Shown: positions 17,322 through 26,058, counted from the first letter of the stretch. The stretch is 64,000 nucleotides of DNA from Desulfobacula toluolica Tol2 (GCF_000307105.1 NC_018645.1:880578-944577); one strand, 5' to 3'. Notes: generated from the sequence alone by a model not told the origin. Program-made: numbers and translations.

Positions 17322-19099
17322 AAAAGTCCAAGTGTTTGTGCTTTTTCTTGTGTTGGAAGGCCTTTTGGGGTAAGCCCTCGAATATCATAATATTTTTTTC
17401 TGGCTTCCAGAAACGCATCCTTGCTGATGGGAGGGATAGGCATATTGTTTGAGCTTGATCCATGTTGTGTGAAAAATCGATCAGGAAGGTCATCTTCTCC
17501 GGCGTCAAATCCGTTCAAAGAATTGATGATCCTTTCGTTATAATAGATGCATTCCCCTTTTTTCAGAAGATCATGGGCAGTTGTTTCAATTCCTGTAACA
17601 GCTTCATAGGCAGTTGCGTATTCTTCCAGTCCGGCTGCAAAAAAAGTGAATTTGCAGGCGGTAAGTGAGTCCACCACGGCATTAAGGTCTTCAGCAATTT
17701 TTATGATCCTGGCTTTGCCGCTGAAGCTGAAGCGATCCGTGGCCACGGGTTTTCTGAAAATTTCATGACTGATGGGATAGGCCCTCAAATGGCATCCGCC
17801 CCTGGTGGACAGGGCATATCCCAATGCCATGCCGTAAGCACCCCTGGGATCATATGCAGGAAGTTCCATTCCCTTGACAGTCATGGCGGTTTGGGGTGAT
17901 CCCATATGTTTTGCATATTTTTTTGCACCCATGGCCAGCTCTTTTCCTTCTCCTCTGCCAAAGGCAATATCATCCAAAAGAGACAACAGGGTTGCCGGCG
18001 TATAATCAAGGCCGGTTATTTCACGCCTGCAGGCCAGGGTTGACGCCGTTGATATGGTATCCATTCCATAGTCATTGCAACGTTTGTTTGCATTTACGAC
18101 AAGATCGATATCCCGGCAGCCGATCAGTGCCGTAAAATGGGACATGGTTTCAAACTCCGGCATGCTGAGTTGTTGACCGTTTTTTGTGCCTGGCTTTGTC
18201 CCTGGTTTTGTACCTGTTTTTTTACAAAGAATATGGCAGCCCAGGCATCCGGTTTTTCGGGGAGCATAGGTTTTTGCGTACATGGCTGCATTAAGCTGGG
18301 ACGCAGGCTCAAAACGGGTGCGGCAAAAATTATCCGTCGGCATCATCCGTCGGTTATCCATAAGATCATATACCGCCCCCGTACCCAGGCAGGTGAAACC
18401 GAACTGACCCATAAGGGCAGGGGAGGCGGCTGTGAGCCTCAGGATGTCTTCCCTGACCTGTTTTAATTGTTTAGTATCTTTTACCTTGCAATGGCCTGTG
18501 CCGTTCACAAGGATGTATTTGATTTTTTTTTGTGCAAAACAAAGTCCAAGTCCGCTCCTGCCTGCGGCAAAATGGCGATCCACAATTATGGAGGCATATT
18601 GCACACCATTTTCAGCCGCAGGTCCTATGCAGGCAAGTGAAGCCTTTTTCGGCATGATCCTGTTGTGAAGGATGGAGGTATCAACGCCCCATAATCCTGT
18701 AGCATCTTTAAATTCAATGCTGCAATTTTTAATTTCAATTCCAACCGGGGCCTGGCTTGTGCCTTTGATGACAATGCCGTCCCAGCCCGCCTGCTTGAGC
18801 CGGGTAGCCAGTTTTCCGCCAACGGATGAATCTCCCACAAGTCCTGTGAGCGGTGATTTTGAAATGATATGTCCTCGTCCTGATGTGGGGGCGATGGTTC
18901 CTGTCAGGGGGCCTGAAAAAATGCAGATTACCGTGTCAGGATGATTCCAGGGAAGGGTTGCGCACTCTCGCAGGTATTTGCCGCCCAATCCTTTGCCGCC
19001 TACATAGCGGTTATAAGTTTCAAGAATGGGTGTCTCAACTTCAATGCTTTTTTTTGTCAGGTCAATATGCAGTATGTTCCCGGTCCATCCGTATATCAT
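17306..19099 (-). CDS. Aldehyde:ferredoxin oxidoreductase (tungsten-type AOR family)
   Basis: 597 aa. N-terminal MIYGWTGNILHIDLTKKSIEVE and YVGGKGLGGKYL are family hallmarks of the tungstopterin-binding domain. GPLTGTIAPTSGRGHIISKSPLTGLVGDSSVGG follows, then CLGCHILC in the middle and a later Cys (SLTACKF), giving the [4Fe-4S] ligand set. It catalyses ferredoxin-linked oxidation of aldehydes to acids or the reverse reduction. It lies 2 bp after arsC and overlaps the class II aldolase gene. No tungstate transporter is visible nearby. Confidence 0.92.
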   Translation of the reverse strand: MIYGWTGNILHIDLTKKSIEVETPILETYNRYVGGKGLGGKYLRECATLPWNHPDTVICIFSGPLTGTIAPTSGRGHIISKSPLTGLVGDSSVGGKLATRLKQAGWDGIVIKGTSQAPVGIEIKNCSIEFKDATGLWGVDTSILHNRIMPKKASLACIGPAAENGVQYASIIVDRHFAAGRSGLGLCFAQKKIKYILVNGTGHCKVKDTKQLKQVREDILRLTAASPALMGQFGFTCLGTGAVYDLMDNRRMMPTDNFCRTRFEPASQLNAAMYAKTYAPRKTGCLGCHILCKKTGTKPGTKPGTKNGQQLSMPEFETMSHFTALIGCRDIDLVVNANKRCNDYGMDTISTASTLACRREITGLDYTPATLLSLLDDIAFGRGEGKELAMGAKKYAKHMGSPQTAMTVKGMELPAYDPRGAYGMALGYALSTRGGCHLRAYPISHEIFRKPVATDRFSFSGKARIIKIAEDLNAVVDSLTACKFTFFAAGLEEYATAYEAVTGIETTAHDLLKKGECIYYNERIINSLNGFDAGEDDLPDRFFTQHGSSSNNMPIPPISKDAFLEARKKYYDIRGLTPKGLPTQEKAQTLGLLWKTL

Positions 19100-19101
19100 T
19101 A

Positions 19102-19548
19102 TTATAATCCAAAAGAGTGTGTCAAACTGTCAGGCAGCGTAAGAATGTAATCCTTGATTTCATCCCTTACTTTTCTATAGCAGTCAAGTTTTTTTTCCGG
19201 ATCATCATGGTTTTTGGCCATTTTGGGCGGATCATCAAACCCAGCATGAATGACTCGGCTGCCGCCGGGGAACCAGGGGCAAGTTTCATGGGCATGACCA
19301 CACACCGTGATCACATAGTCAAAACGTGAATGTTTGAATTCATCCAGATGCCTGGATCGGTGGTGAGAAATATCGACCCCGGCTTCGGCCATGACGGTTA
19401 CGGCATGTGGGTTCAACCCATGGGTCTCAATCCCGGCCGAACAAACATCAATAAGGTTTGCTTTAAGATGTCTTGCCCATCCTTCTGCCATTTGGCTTCG
19501 ACATGAATTGCCGGTACAAAGAAACAGGATCTTTAATTTTTCACTCAT
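19102..19548 (-). CDS. arsC: Arsenate reductase, LMW-phosphatase fold (thioredoxin-linked type)
   Basis: 148 aa. P-loop CTGNSCRS with the nucleophile C11 and R17, and the redox pair C83/C90 in VCGHAHETCP that distinguishes thioredoxin-dependent ArsC from plain low-molecular-weight tyrosine phosphatases. FDDPPK and the C-terminal YRKVRDEIKDYI helix also fit. It is first gene of the arsC-AOR-aldolase transcript. No arsR, arsB or acr3 is adjacent, so the arsenate role is family knowledge, not context. Confidence 0.9.
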   Translation of the reverse strand: MSEKLKILFLCTGNSCRSQMAEGWARHLKANLIDVCSAGIETHGLNPHAVTVMAEAGVDISHHRSRHLDEFKHSRFDYVITVCGHAHETCPWFPGGSRVIHAGFDDPPKMAKNHDDPEKKLDCYRKVRDEIKDYILTLPDSLTHSFGL

Positions 19549-19702
19549 TTTTAATCTTTTATAGTGTGGAAGTTATTCAGTTATGTAATTCAGGATGTCT
19601 GGATTGTAAAGTTTAATTTAATATTTTTTTAAACATAAATTTTCCATGACATCCTTTGATGATTATGGTATGGTACATATTTTAAAAAATAAGAGGATAA
19701 CT

Positions 19703-19795
19703 ATGATCAACGATTTGAACTCCAGCATCTTTATCGCGTATTGTGCGGCGGCAGCGGCGGCGGCCGAATGGCCTGCGGTTCTGGAGGGGATTTAA
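19703..19795 (+). CDS. Alanine-rich leader peptide of aminotransferase attenuator (30 aa)
   Basis: 30 codons behind an AGAGGA ribosome site (5-nt spacing). It contains nine alanines, seven of them consecutive (residues 15-21, codons GCG GCG GCA GCG GCG GCG GCC). It ends about 30 nt before two intrinsic terminators that precede an AlaA-like aminotransferase. The segment GCCTGCGG (19771-19778), just after the Ala run, is complementary (8 bp, one G-U) to CTGCAGGC (19827-19834) in the first terminator, forming a candidate antiterminator. A small GGCC-GAAT-GGCC hairpin overlaps the last Ala codon. Inferred role: sensing of charged tRNA-Ala. Confidence 0.8.
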   Translation: MINDLNSSIFIAYCAAAAAAAEWPAVLEGI

Positions 19796-19823
19796 TGATT
19801 TGATTTCCTTATAAAAATTTCCA

Positions 19824-19855
19824 GGGCTGCAGGCAAGCAATTGCAGCTTTTTTTA
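19824..19855 (+). terminator. First terminator of the alanine attenuator
   Basis: Stem GCTGCA/TGCAGC (19826-19831 with 19842-19847) is followed by seven T residues. GGGCTGCA at 19824-19831 is also a perfect 8-bp complement of TGCAGCCC at 19876-19883 in the second hairpin, so the two structures are mutually exclusive. Confidence 0.75.
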
Positions 19856-19861
19856 TTTAAA

Positions 19862-19890
19862 GGGTTGCAGCCTGTTGCAGCCCTTTTTTT
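19862..19890 (+). terminator. Second terminator of the alanine attenuator
   Basis: Stem GGGTTGCA/TGCAGCCC (one G-U pair) with a 6-nt loop and a run of seven T residues, ending 31 nt before the aminotransferase start. Tandem arrangement with the first terminator suggests tight or two-step control. Confidence 0.78.
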
Positions 19891-19921
19891 ATTTTAACAC
19901 CTGAACAAAGGATCTTCTCCA

Positions 19922-21232
19922 ATGAGAACAAGAATTGTACATATCGGCGCACAAGAGTTAACCTACGAGATCAGAAATATCATCCGGGTGGCTGACAAGC
20001 TCAAGGAGATGGGAGTAGAGGTCTATCTGGAAAATATCGGAGATCCAGTGGCAAAAGGAGAAAAGGTCCCGATATGGATGAAGCAGATTGTTTCCAAACT
20101 TGTCATGGAGGACGAATGCTACGGTTACTGCCCATCCCAGGGCCTGCTTGAAACACGGCAATTTCTGGTTGACATGAACAACAGCAACGGCCATTGCCGA
20201 ATCACCCCGGATGATATTATCTTTTTCAACGGCCTGGGAGATGCCATAACCAAAGTTTATGGTTTTTTGCGCCGGACAGCCCGGGTGATCACCCCGTCAC
20301 CCACCTACACTACCCACTCTTCATCTGAAGCTGCCCACGCCGGTCTCCCCCCGGTGTGTTATCCTCTTGACCCCAACAACAACTGGTTCCCGGATATTGA
20401 TGAACTCAGACGCAGGGTCAAGTATAATCCTGCCGTAGCAGGCATCCTTCTGATCAACCCGGACAATCCCACAGGAACGGTTTTTCCGGAGAGCATACTC
20501 AAAGCTATTGTAGCCATTGCTGAAGAGTTCAACCTTTTTATTATTGCTGATGAAATTTATCAGAACCTTATTTATAATGGTAAAAAGTCCAAGCCCCTGG
20601 CTGCCGTTATCGGTGATGTCCCGGCTATCTCCATGAAGGGAATTTCAAAGGAACTGCCCTGGCCGGGTTCCAGATGCGGCTGGATCGAAGTGTATAATGC
20701 CCGTAACAAACCTGAGTTCAGCACCTATATTCAAACCATAGTCGGTGCAAAAATGGTGGAGGTCTGCTCAACCACCTTGCCCCAGAAAGCTTTTCCCCAC
20801 ATTGTTCAGCACCCAAAGTTTCAGGCTCACTTGGGAGAAAGACGGTTGCGCTATGAGAGATTTTCCGGAATTGCCTATGAAAGATTAAAGAAGATTCCCG
20901 GTATTTTAGTCAACCGAACTGACGGTGCTTTTTATATGAGCATCGTGTTTAAGGACGGCAAAGTGAATGGCAGGCAATCTCTGCCCATTTCAAATCCTTC
21001 TGTCCGCAGCCTGATTGAAAATCTCATTGATGACCCGAAAATAAATCCTGACAAACGGTTTGTTTATTACCTGTTGGGCGCAACCGGCATTTGCCTGGTT
21101 CCTCTTTCCTCTTTTAATACGGATCTGCAAGGGTTCAGGATGACTCTTCTGGAGCCGGATGAGAAGCGTTTCTGTGACATGATTGACACTCTTGGCAAGG
21201 GGATTGAAGACTATATCAATTCAGCAGAATAA
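19922..21232 (+). CDS. PLP-dependent aminotransferase, fold type I (AlaA-like)
   Basis: 436 aa. Class I/II aminotransferase: YGYCPSQGLLETRQFL (substrate-side), NPDNPTGTVFPE, the LFIIADEIYQNLIY aspartate motif, and GISKELPWPGSRCGW in which the lysine after Ser is the probable PLP Schiff-base residue. The C-terminal FRMTLLEPDEKRF arginine would bind the substrate carboxylate. AAAGGA precedes the ATG. The upstream alanine-codon leader peptide points to an alanine-forming transaminase (glutamate-pyruvate type); that substrate call is inference from the regulator rather than from the active site. Confidence 0.85.
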   Translation: MRTRIVHIGAQELTYEIRNIIRVADKLKEMGVEVYLENIGDPVAKGEKVPIWMKQIVSKLVMEDECYGYCPSQGLLETRQFLVDMNNSNGHCRITPDDIIFFNGLGDAITKVYGFLRRTARVITPSPTYTTHSSSEAAHAGLPPVCYPLDPNNNWFPDIDELRRRVKYNPAVAGILLINPDNPTGTVFPESILKAIVAIAEEFNLFIIADEIYQNLIYNGKKSKPLAAVIGDVPAISMKGISKELPWPGSRCGWIEVYNARNKPEFSTYIQTIVGAKMVEVCSTTLPQKAFPHIVQHPKFQAHLGERRLRYERFSGIAYERLKKIPGILVNRTDGAFYMSIVFKDGKVNGRQSLPISNPSVRSLIENLIDDPKINPDKRFVYYLLGATGICLVPLSSFNTDLQGFRMTLLEPDEKRFCDMIDTLGKGIEDYINSAE

Positions 21233-21259
21233 CGGTCGTACGCACAAATCAAATGCACA

Positions 21260-21315
21260 CGACGGGTGTTTAAAACTATCAATATTAAAACTATCAATAT
21301 CAACAGCACCCGTCG
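21260..21315 (+). terminator. Long hairpin with tandem repeat in its loop
   Basis: A perfect 9-bp stem CGACGGGTG/CACCCGTCG encloses a 38-nt loop. The loop contains a perfect 15-bp tandem duplication (TAAAACTATCAATAT twice, 21271-21300). It lies 28 bp after the aminotransferase stop but has no T-run, so a terminator role is doubtful. A second hairpin (TAACTATTG/CAATAGTTA) is at 21391-21421. Confidence 0.4.
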
Positions 21316-21466
21316 CTACAGGATTAAGCCGATACATTCTTCGTCATTGAGTATCAGTGTTGACACATCATCTTTACGCTGTGTGGGAAATAACTATTGA
21401 CATATGGAATGCCAATAGTTAGATAAATGCCGATAATTAGATGTGTTGTATCGGTGTTTCAGAAGT

Positions 21467-21542
21467 TTTTTATATGAAAGAACTTCTAAACTGTTGAAAT
21501 CAGATTTCTTTCATTTTTTGTTGTGCCAGGTCAATCTGCCAT
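21467..21542 (-). repeat. Dispersed 75-bp conserved element, copy 2
   Basis: Reverse-strand counterpart of 6077-6152 with the same block order (ATGGCAGATTGACCTG, ATGAAAGAAATCTGATT, TTAGAAGT, ATATAAAA). It lies about 100 bp upstream of the HD-GYP gene. No ORF is shared between the copies. Confidence 0.7.
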
Positions 21543-21640
21543 AGGCGTTAGTGCTATCCACTATCATTTGAGGCATTCCGGCTTTTGATGCAGTCCAGAG
21601 AGCTTTCAGTTATTTTGATATTTTTGGGAGTAATTAAAAT

Positions 21641-22867
21641 TTGGATTTACAAATTGAGTATTTCAACGATGGAACAGCATTTCATGAAATTGACCCTTTA
21701 TCCATAAATCCGGAAAATCTGATTGATTTTTCAATTTATGAAAAACAATCCTGCGGGACTCAAGGGTTTAGATTCCGATGTCTTCTGGTAGATTCACACT
21801 CTATTCCAAGACAAAGGCTCATGGAATTATTAAGATTCTGGAAAAAAGTCTATATTCATAAAAAACAATTGAAAATTTATAATGAATACCTGAACAACAA
21901 CCTGGCATACTTTCTAAAACATGATGAAATTGATATTGTAAAAAAGACAGAAACATTGATTGATTTATCAACTGATGTTGTCAAAGAATGCTTTAAAACC
22001 AATTTTAGCATTACCAAAGATTTTAAAAAGTCGATCGATAATGTTCAGCGACTTCTTGCACAGGCCATAGAGTTTATATCTGATATTAATTCATTAAACG
22101 GAATTGCAGATTTAATCGGACACGACTATGAAACCCACCTGCATTCCATAAAGGTGGGTTGGCTGATGGCAACCTTTATCAATGCCAACAGGGAATTGTT
22201 TGGTGTGCAAAGGGGGCCTGAATTAAAGGGATTGCTGTTGCAGGCAGCTGTTGCAGGCTTTCTTCATGATATCGGGAAAATAAAAATTCCTCAAAATATA
22301 CTTGGTAAAAAAGGGAAGCTCGATAACCTTGAATATATCATTATTCAGTGCCATACCGCATATTCTGCAAGTATTCTGTTTGATACGGGGCTTTCAAAGT
22401 TTTCCATGCAGGCGATTTTGTATCATCATGAGAATGAAGACGGCAGTGGCTATCCAAGCGGGTTAGGCTGCGAGCAGATTCCTTTGATCGCAAAAGTCTG
22501 CCACATTGTAGATGTGTTTGACGCTTTGACTTCAAAGCGGCATTATAAGGAATCCAAAACCCCTTTTGAAGCATTAAAAATTATGATCGGGGAAAATCCC
22601 TACCTTGATACCCTTAAAAAATTTGAACAAGAGGCGGTTGAAAATAAAAAAACACCTTTAACCGCAATTGTCAGGGATGATTATGATATAAAGCTCAGGC
22701 GGTTGAGAGAAAAAGAAATAATTGAAGAAGAAGCAAAAAAACGAGTGGAAGTCCGCATGAAACTAAGAGATAAGGGCATGTCACATTGTTTTAACAAAGA
22801 GCTGTTAAAACGATTTATTCATACCATTAACCAGTCTGAAAGCTTTGAGTTGTCAGGGGTGTTGTGA
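21641..22867 (+). CDS. HD-GYP domain protein (probable cyclic-di-GMP phosphodiesterase)
   Basis: 408 aa. The catalytic domain spans ~155-330: HDYETHLHSIKVG, the metal HD pair in FLHDIGKIKIP (209-210), HHENEDGSGYP (262-272) carrying the GYP signature, and VDVFDALTSKRHYK. The N-terminal ~150 residues are a PilZ-free, mostly helical region I cannot assign. The C-terminal ~60 residues are a charged helix. The start is a TTG after TGGGAG. Expected to hydrolyse cyclic-di-GMP in the cytoplasm and so influence the surface-polysaccharide or motility genes nearby. Confidence 0.87.
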   Translation: MDLQIEYFNDGTAFHEIDPLSINPENLIDFSIYEKQSCGTQGFRFRCLLVDSHSIPRQRLMELLRFWKKVYIHKKQLKIYNEYLNNNLAYFLKHDEIDIVKKTETLIDLSTDVVKECFKTNFSITKDFKKSIDNVQRLLAQAIEFISDINSLNGIADLIGHDYETHLHSIKVGWLMATFINANRELFGVQRGPELKGLLLQAAVAGFLHDIGKIKIPQNILGKKGKLDNLEYIIIQCHTAYSASILFDTGLSKFSMQAILYHHENEDGSGYPSGLGCEQIPLIAKVCHIVDVFDALTSKRHYKESKTPFEALKIMIGENPYLDTLKKFEQEAVENKKTPLTAIVRDDYDIKLRRLREKEIIEEEAKKRVEVRMKLRDKGMSHCFNKELLKRFIHTINQSESFELSGVL

Positions 22868-22938
22868 AAAAAAGATCATCAATCTGCTGACAGTAAGTTA
22901 TCGGCAGCAATGGCTCAAAAGGAGAATATTGCCTGAAA

Positions 22939-23466
22939 ATGAAAGGTCATGCCACTATCCCCTGGTCCTCAAATGATGAATGGAGCCAGGTTTTTATATT
23001 CATAAAAAAAATTGACAAATTATATGGGGGCAAACTTGAGATTGTCTCTGATATGGCCATCAAAATTCAGCAGAAATTTGAGAAAATATCAGAATCCATA
23101 GACATGGTTTGCTCACAAACTTGTGTGCAGTGTAAGGATATCTGCTGTTTAAGAGCGACCATATGGTATGATTTGAAGGATCTGCTTTATATTTATTTTG
23201 CCCGGAAGACATTTCCTGAGTCACAGATTTCAAAAAAAATGCAAAAGAATAAAAGAAAATCCTGCTGCTGGTTTTCCGAAAAAGGATGCACCCTTTCAAG
23301 GCTTGACCGTCCTTTTGTCTGTACCTGGTATTTTTGTCCTGTCCAGAAAAAATACCTGGCGCGTTATCATCATGAATTGAAACAAACCTTTGACCAGGCC
23401 TTGATGGAAATCAAAATTCTTCGAAATAAAATAGAAGAGGACTTTATCCGCCTCAGCATTTCCTGA
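22939..23466 (+). CDS. YkgJ-like cysteine-cluster protein
   Basis: 175 aa. The pattern CSQTCVQCKDICC, then CCWFSEKGCTLSRLDRPFVCTWYFCP, matches the CxxCxxxCC...C...RPxxC zinc/iron-chelating family. Function is unknown; members probably bind a metal in the cytoplasm. It begins 72 bp after the HD-GYP gene and is co-oriented with yhbY and the YchF-like GTPase, so an operon is likely. Confidence 0.75.
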   Translation: MKGHATIPWSSNDEWSQVFIFIKKIDKLYGGKLEIVSDMAIKIQQKFEKISESIDMVCSQTCVQCKDICCLRATIWYDLKDLLYIYFARKTFPESQISKKMQKNKRKSCCWFSEKGCTLSRLDRPFVCTWYFCPVQKKYLARYHHELKQTFDQALMEIKILRNKIEEDFIRLSIS

Positions 23467-23518
23467 GCTATAAATCTTTTTTTTTCTATGGTATGATAAC
23501 TGTTTACAAAACAAACAT

Positions 23519-23839
23519 ATGAAGGATATGAATTTGGAAGAATTAAAAGGATCACAGAAAAAATATTTACGGGGGCTTGCTCACAATCTGAACCCATCTG
23601 CATTTATCGGTCAAAAAGGCATTACCCAAACACTTATCGCAGAGATTGATAAGGCACTTGAAGCAACAGAACTTATCAAAGTGAAATTTAATGATTTCAA
23701 AGAAAAGGATCAGAAAAATTCTTTGATAAATGAGATTTCAAAAGCCACTCAATCCCATATTGCAGGTATGATAGGTCATGTGGCCATTTTATACCGGCAG
23801 AATAAAGATGTGGAAAAACAGCAGATCAGGCTGCCGTAA
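23519..23839 (+). CDS. yhbY: YhbY-family CRM-domain RNA-binding protein
   Basis: 106 aa. LKGSQKKYLRGLAHNLNPSAFIGQKGIT at the N-terminus, with the GxxG RNA-binding loop of the CRM domain, then IKVKFNDFKEKDQKNSLINEI and VGHVAILYR-type ending (IGHVAILYRQNKD). In E. coli the homologue associates with pre-50S particles. The second ATG (23528, MNLEEL) fits the family N-terminus better but has its AAGG only 3-4 nt upstream. Confidence 0.9.
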   Translation: MKDMNLEELKGSQKKYLRGLAHNLNPSAFIGQKGITQTLIAEIDKALEATELIKVKFNDFKEKDQKNSLINEISKATQSHIAGMIGHVAILYRQNKDVEKQQIRLP

Positions 23840-23895
23840 ACTGCCCTATGAATGTGAAGTAAAATTTAAATTTAAAAAAGGATACCGCTTAACCC

Positions 23896-24966
23896 ATGAA
23901 GGTTGGAATTATCGGCCTGCCCCAGACAGGCAAAAAAACACTGTTTCATATTTTAACGGGAAATGAGATTAAAGAACCGTCAAAGGCATTTAAACCAGTG
24001 CCCGGTGCTGCAGATATTCTTGATTCAAGATTCAATCACCTGGTGGATATGTACGATCCTAAGAAAAATGTCAGGGCCAGGATTGATCTTGTGCTGCTTC
24101 CAAAAATGGAAGCTGAAACCATCTCAAAGGGAGAAATTTTCAGGGATATCGCTGACATGGATGCCATCTGCCATGTGGTACGTGCCTTTGAAGATGATGC
24201 TATCTACCATGCCCAAGGCTCTGTGGATGCTGTAAGAGATTTTGAAACGGTCAATTCCGAGCTTATCATGCATGACCAGATATTTGTTGAAAAACGAATT
24301 GAACGCCTTGAGGCAATGGTTAAAAAGATAAAGGATGAAGATCAGCAAAAAGAACTTGTACTCATGAACAAGTTAAAGGATTTTCTTGAAGAGGAAAAAC
24401 CGTTAAGGCTGATTGAATTAACGGAAGATGAAGAAAAGATGATCAGAAGTTATCCGTTTATCACACGCAAAAAACTGGTTATTGCCGTTAATGTATCTGA
24501 AGATGATCTTGAAAACGAGCAGCTGTTGTCTGCTTTTGCTCCAAGCTGTGAAGCCAAGCAGATAGAAGTAATGCTGGTCTCTGCAAAGGTCGAGGCTGAG
24601 ATTGCCGGTCTGGATACTCAGGAAGAAAAAGATGAGTTTCTTCAAGATCTTGGTATCAAAGTGACCGCACTTGAAAGTCTTACAAAACTCTGTCTTAAAT
24701 CTTTGAACCTGATTTCCTTTTTTACCGTTGGAAAGGATGAAGTCCGGCAGTGGCTGGTCAGGAACGGCTCAAGAGCCCCCAGAGCTGCAGGGGTTATCCA
24801 TTCCGATCTTGAACGTGGTTTTATCCGTGCCGAAGTATTTAAATACAATGATCTTATGGATGCCAGCAGTGAAGCGGAACTCAAGAAAGGTGGCAAAATT
24901 TATGTTGAAGGCAAAGACTATGTTGTTGAAGATGGTGATATTTTAAATATCAGGTTTTCTGTCTGA
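23896..24966 (+). CDS. YchF-like GTPase/ATPase with degenerate P-loop
   Basis: 356 aa, the YchF length. The P-loop reads GLPQTGKKTL, where YchF has GLPNVGKST: the Mg-binding Ser/Thr is Lys. The expected DxxG (G3) is replaced by DLVLLPK, while the G4-like region is AVNVSEDD, near the YchF NxxE. A coiled-coil insertion (~125-165) and a C-terminal TGS-like DUF933 domain (ISFFTVGKDEVRQWLVRNGSRAPRAAGVIHSDLERGFIRAEVFKYND) are intact. It is probably a divergent paralogue with altered or lost nucleotide hydrolysis. Confidence 0.85.
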   Translation: MKVGIIGLPQTGKKTLFHILTGNEIKEPSKAFKPVPGAADILDSRFNHLVDMYDPKKNVRARIDLVLLPKMEAETISKGEIFRDIADMDAICHVVRAFEDDAIYHAQGSVDAVRDFETVNSELIMHDQIFVEKRIERLEAMVKKIKDEDQQKELVLMNKLKDFLEEEKPLRLIELTEDEEKMIRSYPFITRKKLVIAVNVSEDDLENEQLLSAFAPSCEAKQIEVMLVSAKVEAEIAGLDTQEEKDEFLQDLGIKVTALESLTKLCLKSLNLISFFTVGKDEVRQWLVRNGSRAPRAAGVIHSDLERGFIRAEVFKYNDLMDASSEAELKKGGKIYVEGKDYVVEDGDILNIRFSV

Positions 24967-24997
24967 CTTTTTTTACTGATTAGAAAATCAGGTTGTT

Positions 24998-25918
24998 TTA
25001 CCAGACACCAAAGGGGCGTATTATTGATTTTATTCCCAGCTTTTTTTTTAATGAAACCTTGGCCTTTTTAGCTTCATTTTGATTGTGATATCTGCCTGAT
25101 CTTACCAGATACCAGGTTCTGTTCCTGGCGTCTTTCAGTACCAGTATTCGTGAATCAAATTTGTTATTTTGCAATCTTGTTTTCATTTTATCTGCATTGA
25201 TCTGGTTGAGAAAAGCGCCTGCCTGAAGGGCATATTCCGGGTCAAGAGTTTTATTGCCCTCAGATTTGTCATTTTTTTGATCAAGATTTTCCTGTTCATT
25301 GATTTTTTGTCTGATCTGAGTTAAATTTTCTGTTGCATACCTGTTTTCCGGGTCTTGCCGGATAGCTTCTTCATAGGTTTCAATCGCCCTGATATTATCT
25401 CCTGCTTGAGCAAGCAGGTCTGCTTTGCAGCAGATGGCCCAGTAATAATCAGGCTTGAGATTGAGTGTTTTTGACAGATCATCAAGGGCTTCCCCATTTC
25501 TGTTAAGTTCAGCAAGGCACAAGGCCCGGTTAAAATAAGCCACATGATTTTCAGGTGCCGTTTTGATTTCAATATCATAGTTTTCAATGGCTTTTTCATA
25601 CTCTTTTTTATAATACCAGGCCACTCCAAGATTACTGTAAAGGCCCTTCAGTTCAGGGGCTAATTTTTTTGCTGTTTCAAAATCCTTAATGGCAAGATCA
25701 AATTTTTCCTGTTTCATGTAAGACACCCCGCGGTTCTTATATGCATCTGCATTGTTCGGAGCCAGGTCAATCAGTTTTGAAAATTCATCAACTGCCTGTA
25801 GATACTGATCTTGTTTGAAAAAAAAAATACCGTTATTTAAGATTTCTTTTTCAGTTTCCGCACAAATTAATGTGTGGAAAGATAAGGCCAGTAAAATAAG
25901 AAAAACCTCTTTTTTCAA
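24998..25918 (-). CDS. Exported TPR protein with C-terminal SPOR domain
   Basis: 306 aa. A signal peptide (1-20, ending ICAET) is followed by about five TPR units from ~25 to 205 (for example NADAYKNRGVSYMKQEKFDLAI) and an acidic linker. The C-terminal SPOR domain (~228-305) has YALQAGAFLNQINADKMKTRL and WYLVRSGRYHNQNEAKKAKVSL. SPOR domains bind denuded peptidoglycan glycan, so an envelope scaffold in the periplasm is likely. It is transcribed divergently from the FecR-domain gene. Confidence 0.85.
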   Translation of the reverse strand: MKKEVFLILLALSFHTLICAETEKEILNNGIFFFKQDQYLQAVDEFSKLIDLAPNNADAYKNRGVSYMKQEKFDLAIKDFETAKKLAPELKGLYSNLGVAWYYKKEYEKAIENYDIEIKTAPENHVAYFNRALCLAELNRNGEALDDLSKTLNLKPDYYWAICCKADLLAQAGDNIRAIETYEEAIRQDPENRYATENLTQIRQKINEQENLDQKNDKSEGNKTLDPEYALQAGAFLNQINADKMKTRLQNNKFDSRILVLKDARNRTWYLVRSGRYHNQNEAKKAKVSLKKKLGIKSIIRPFGVW

Positions 25919-26058
25919 AAATATACTCCTTTTTTATTTTTATTTCGTGATTTTTATATTATATGAATCAACGTTCTATATTCAATAAAAAAAATCAAAA
26001 GGGGTTTTGTTGGATAGTTAGACTGCTATTCAATTGTATTAAATACTTAGGAGGAAAG

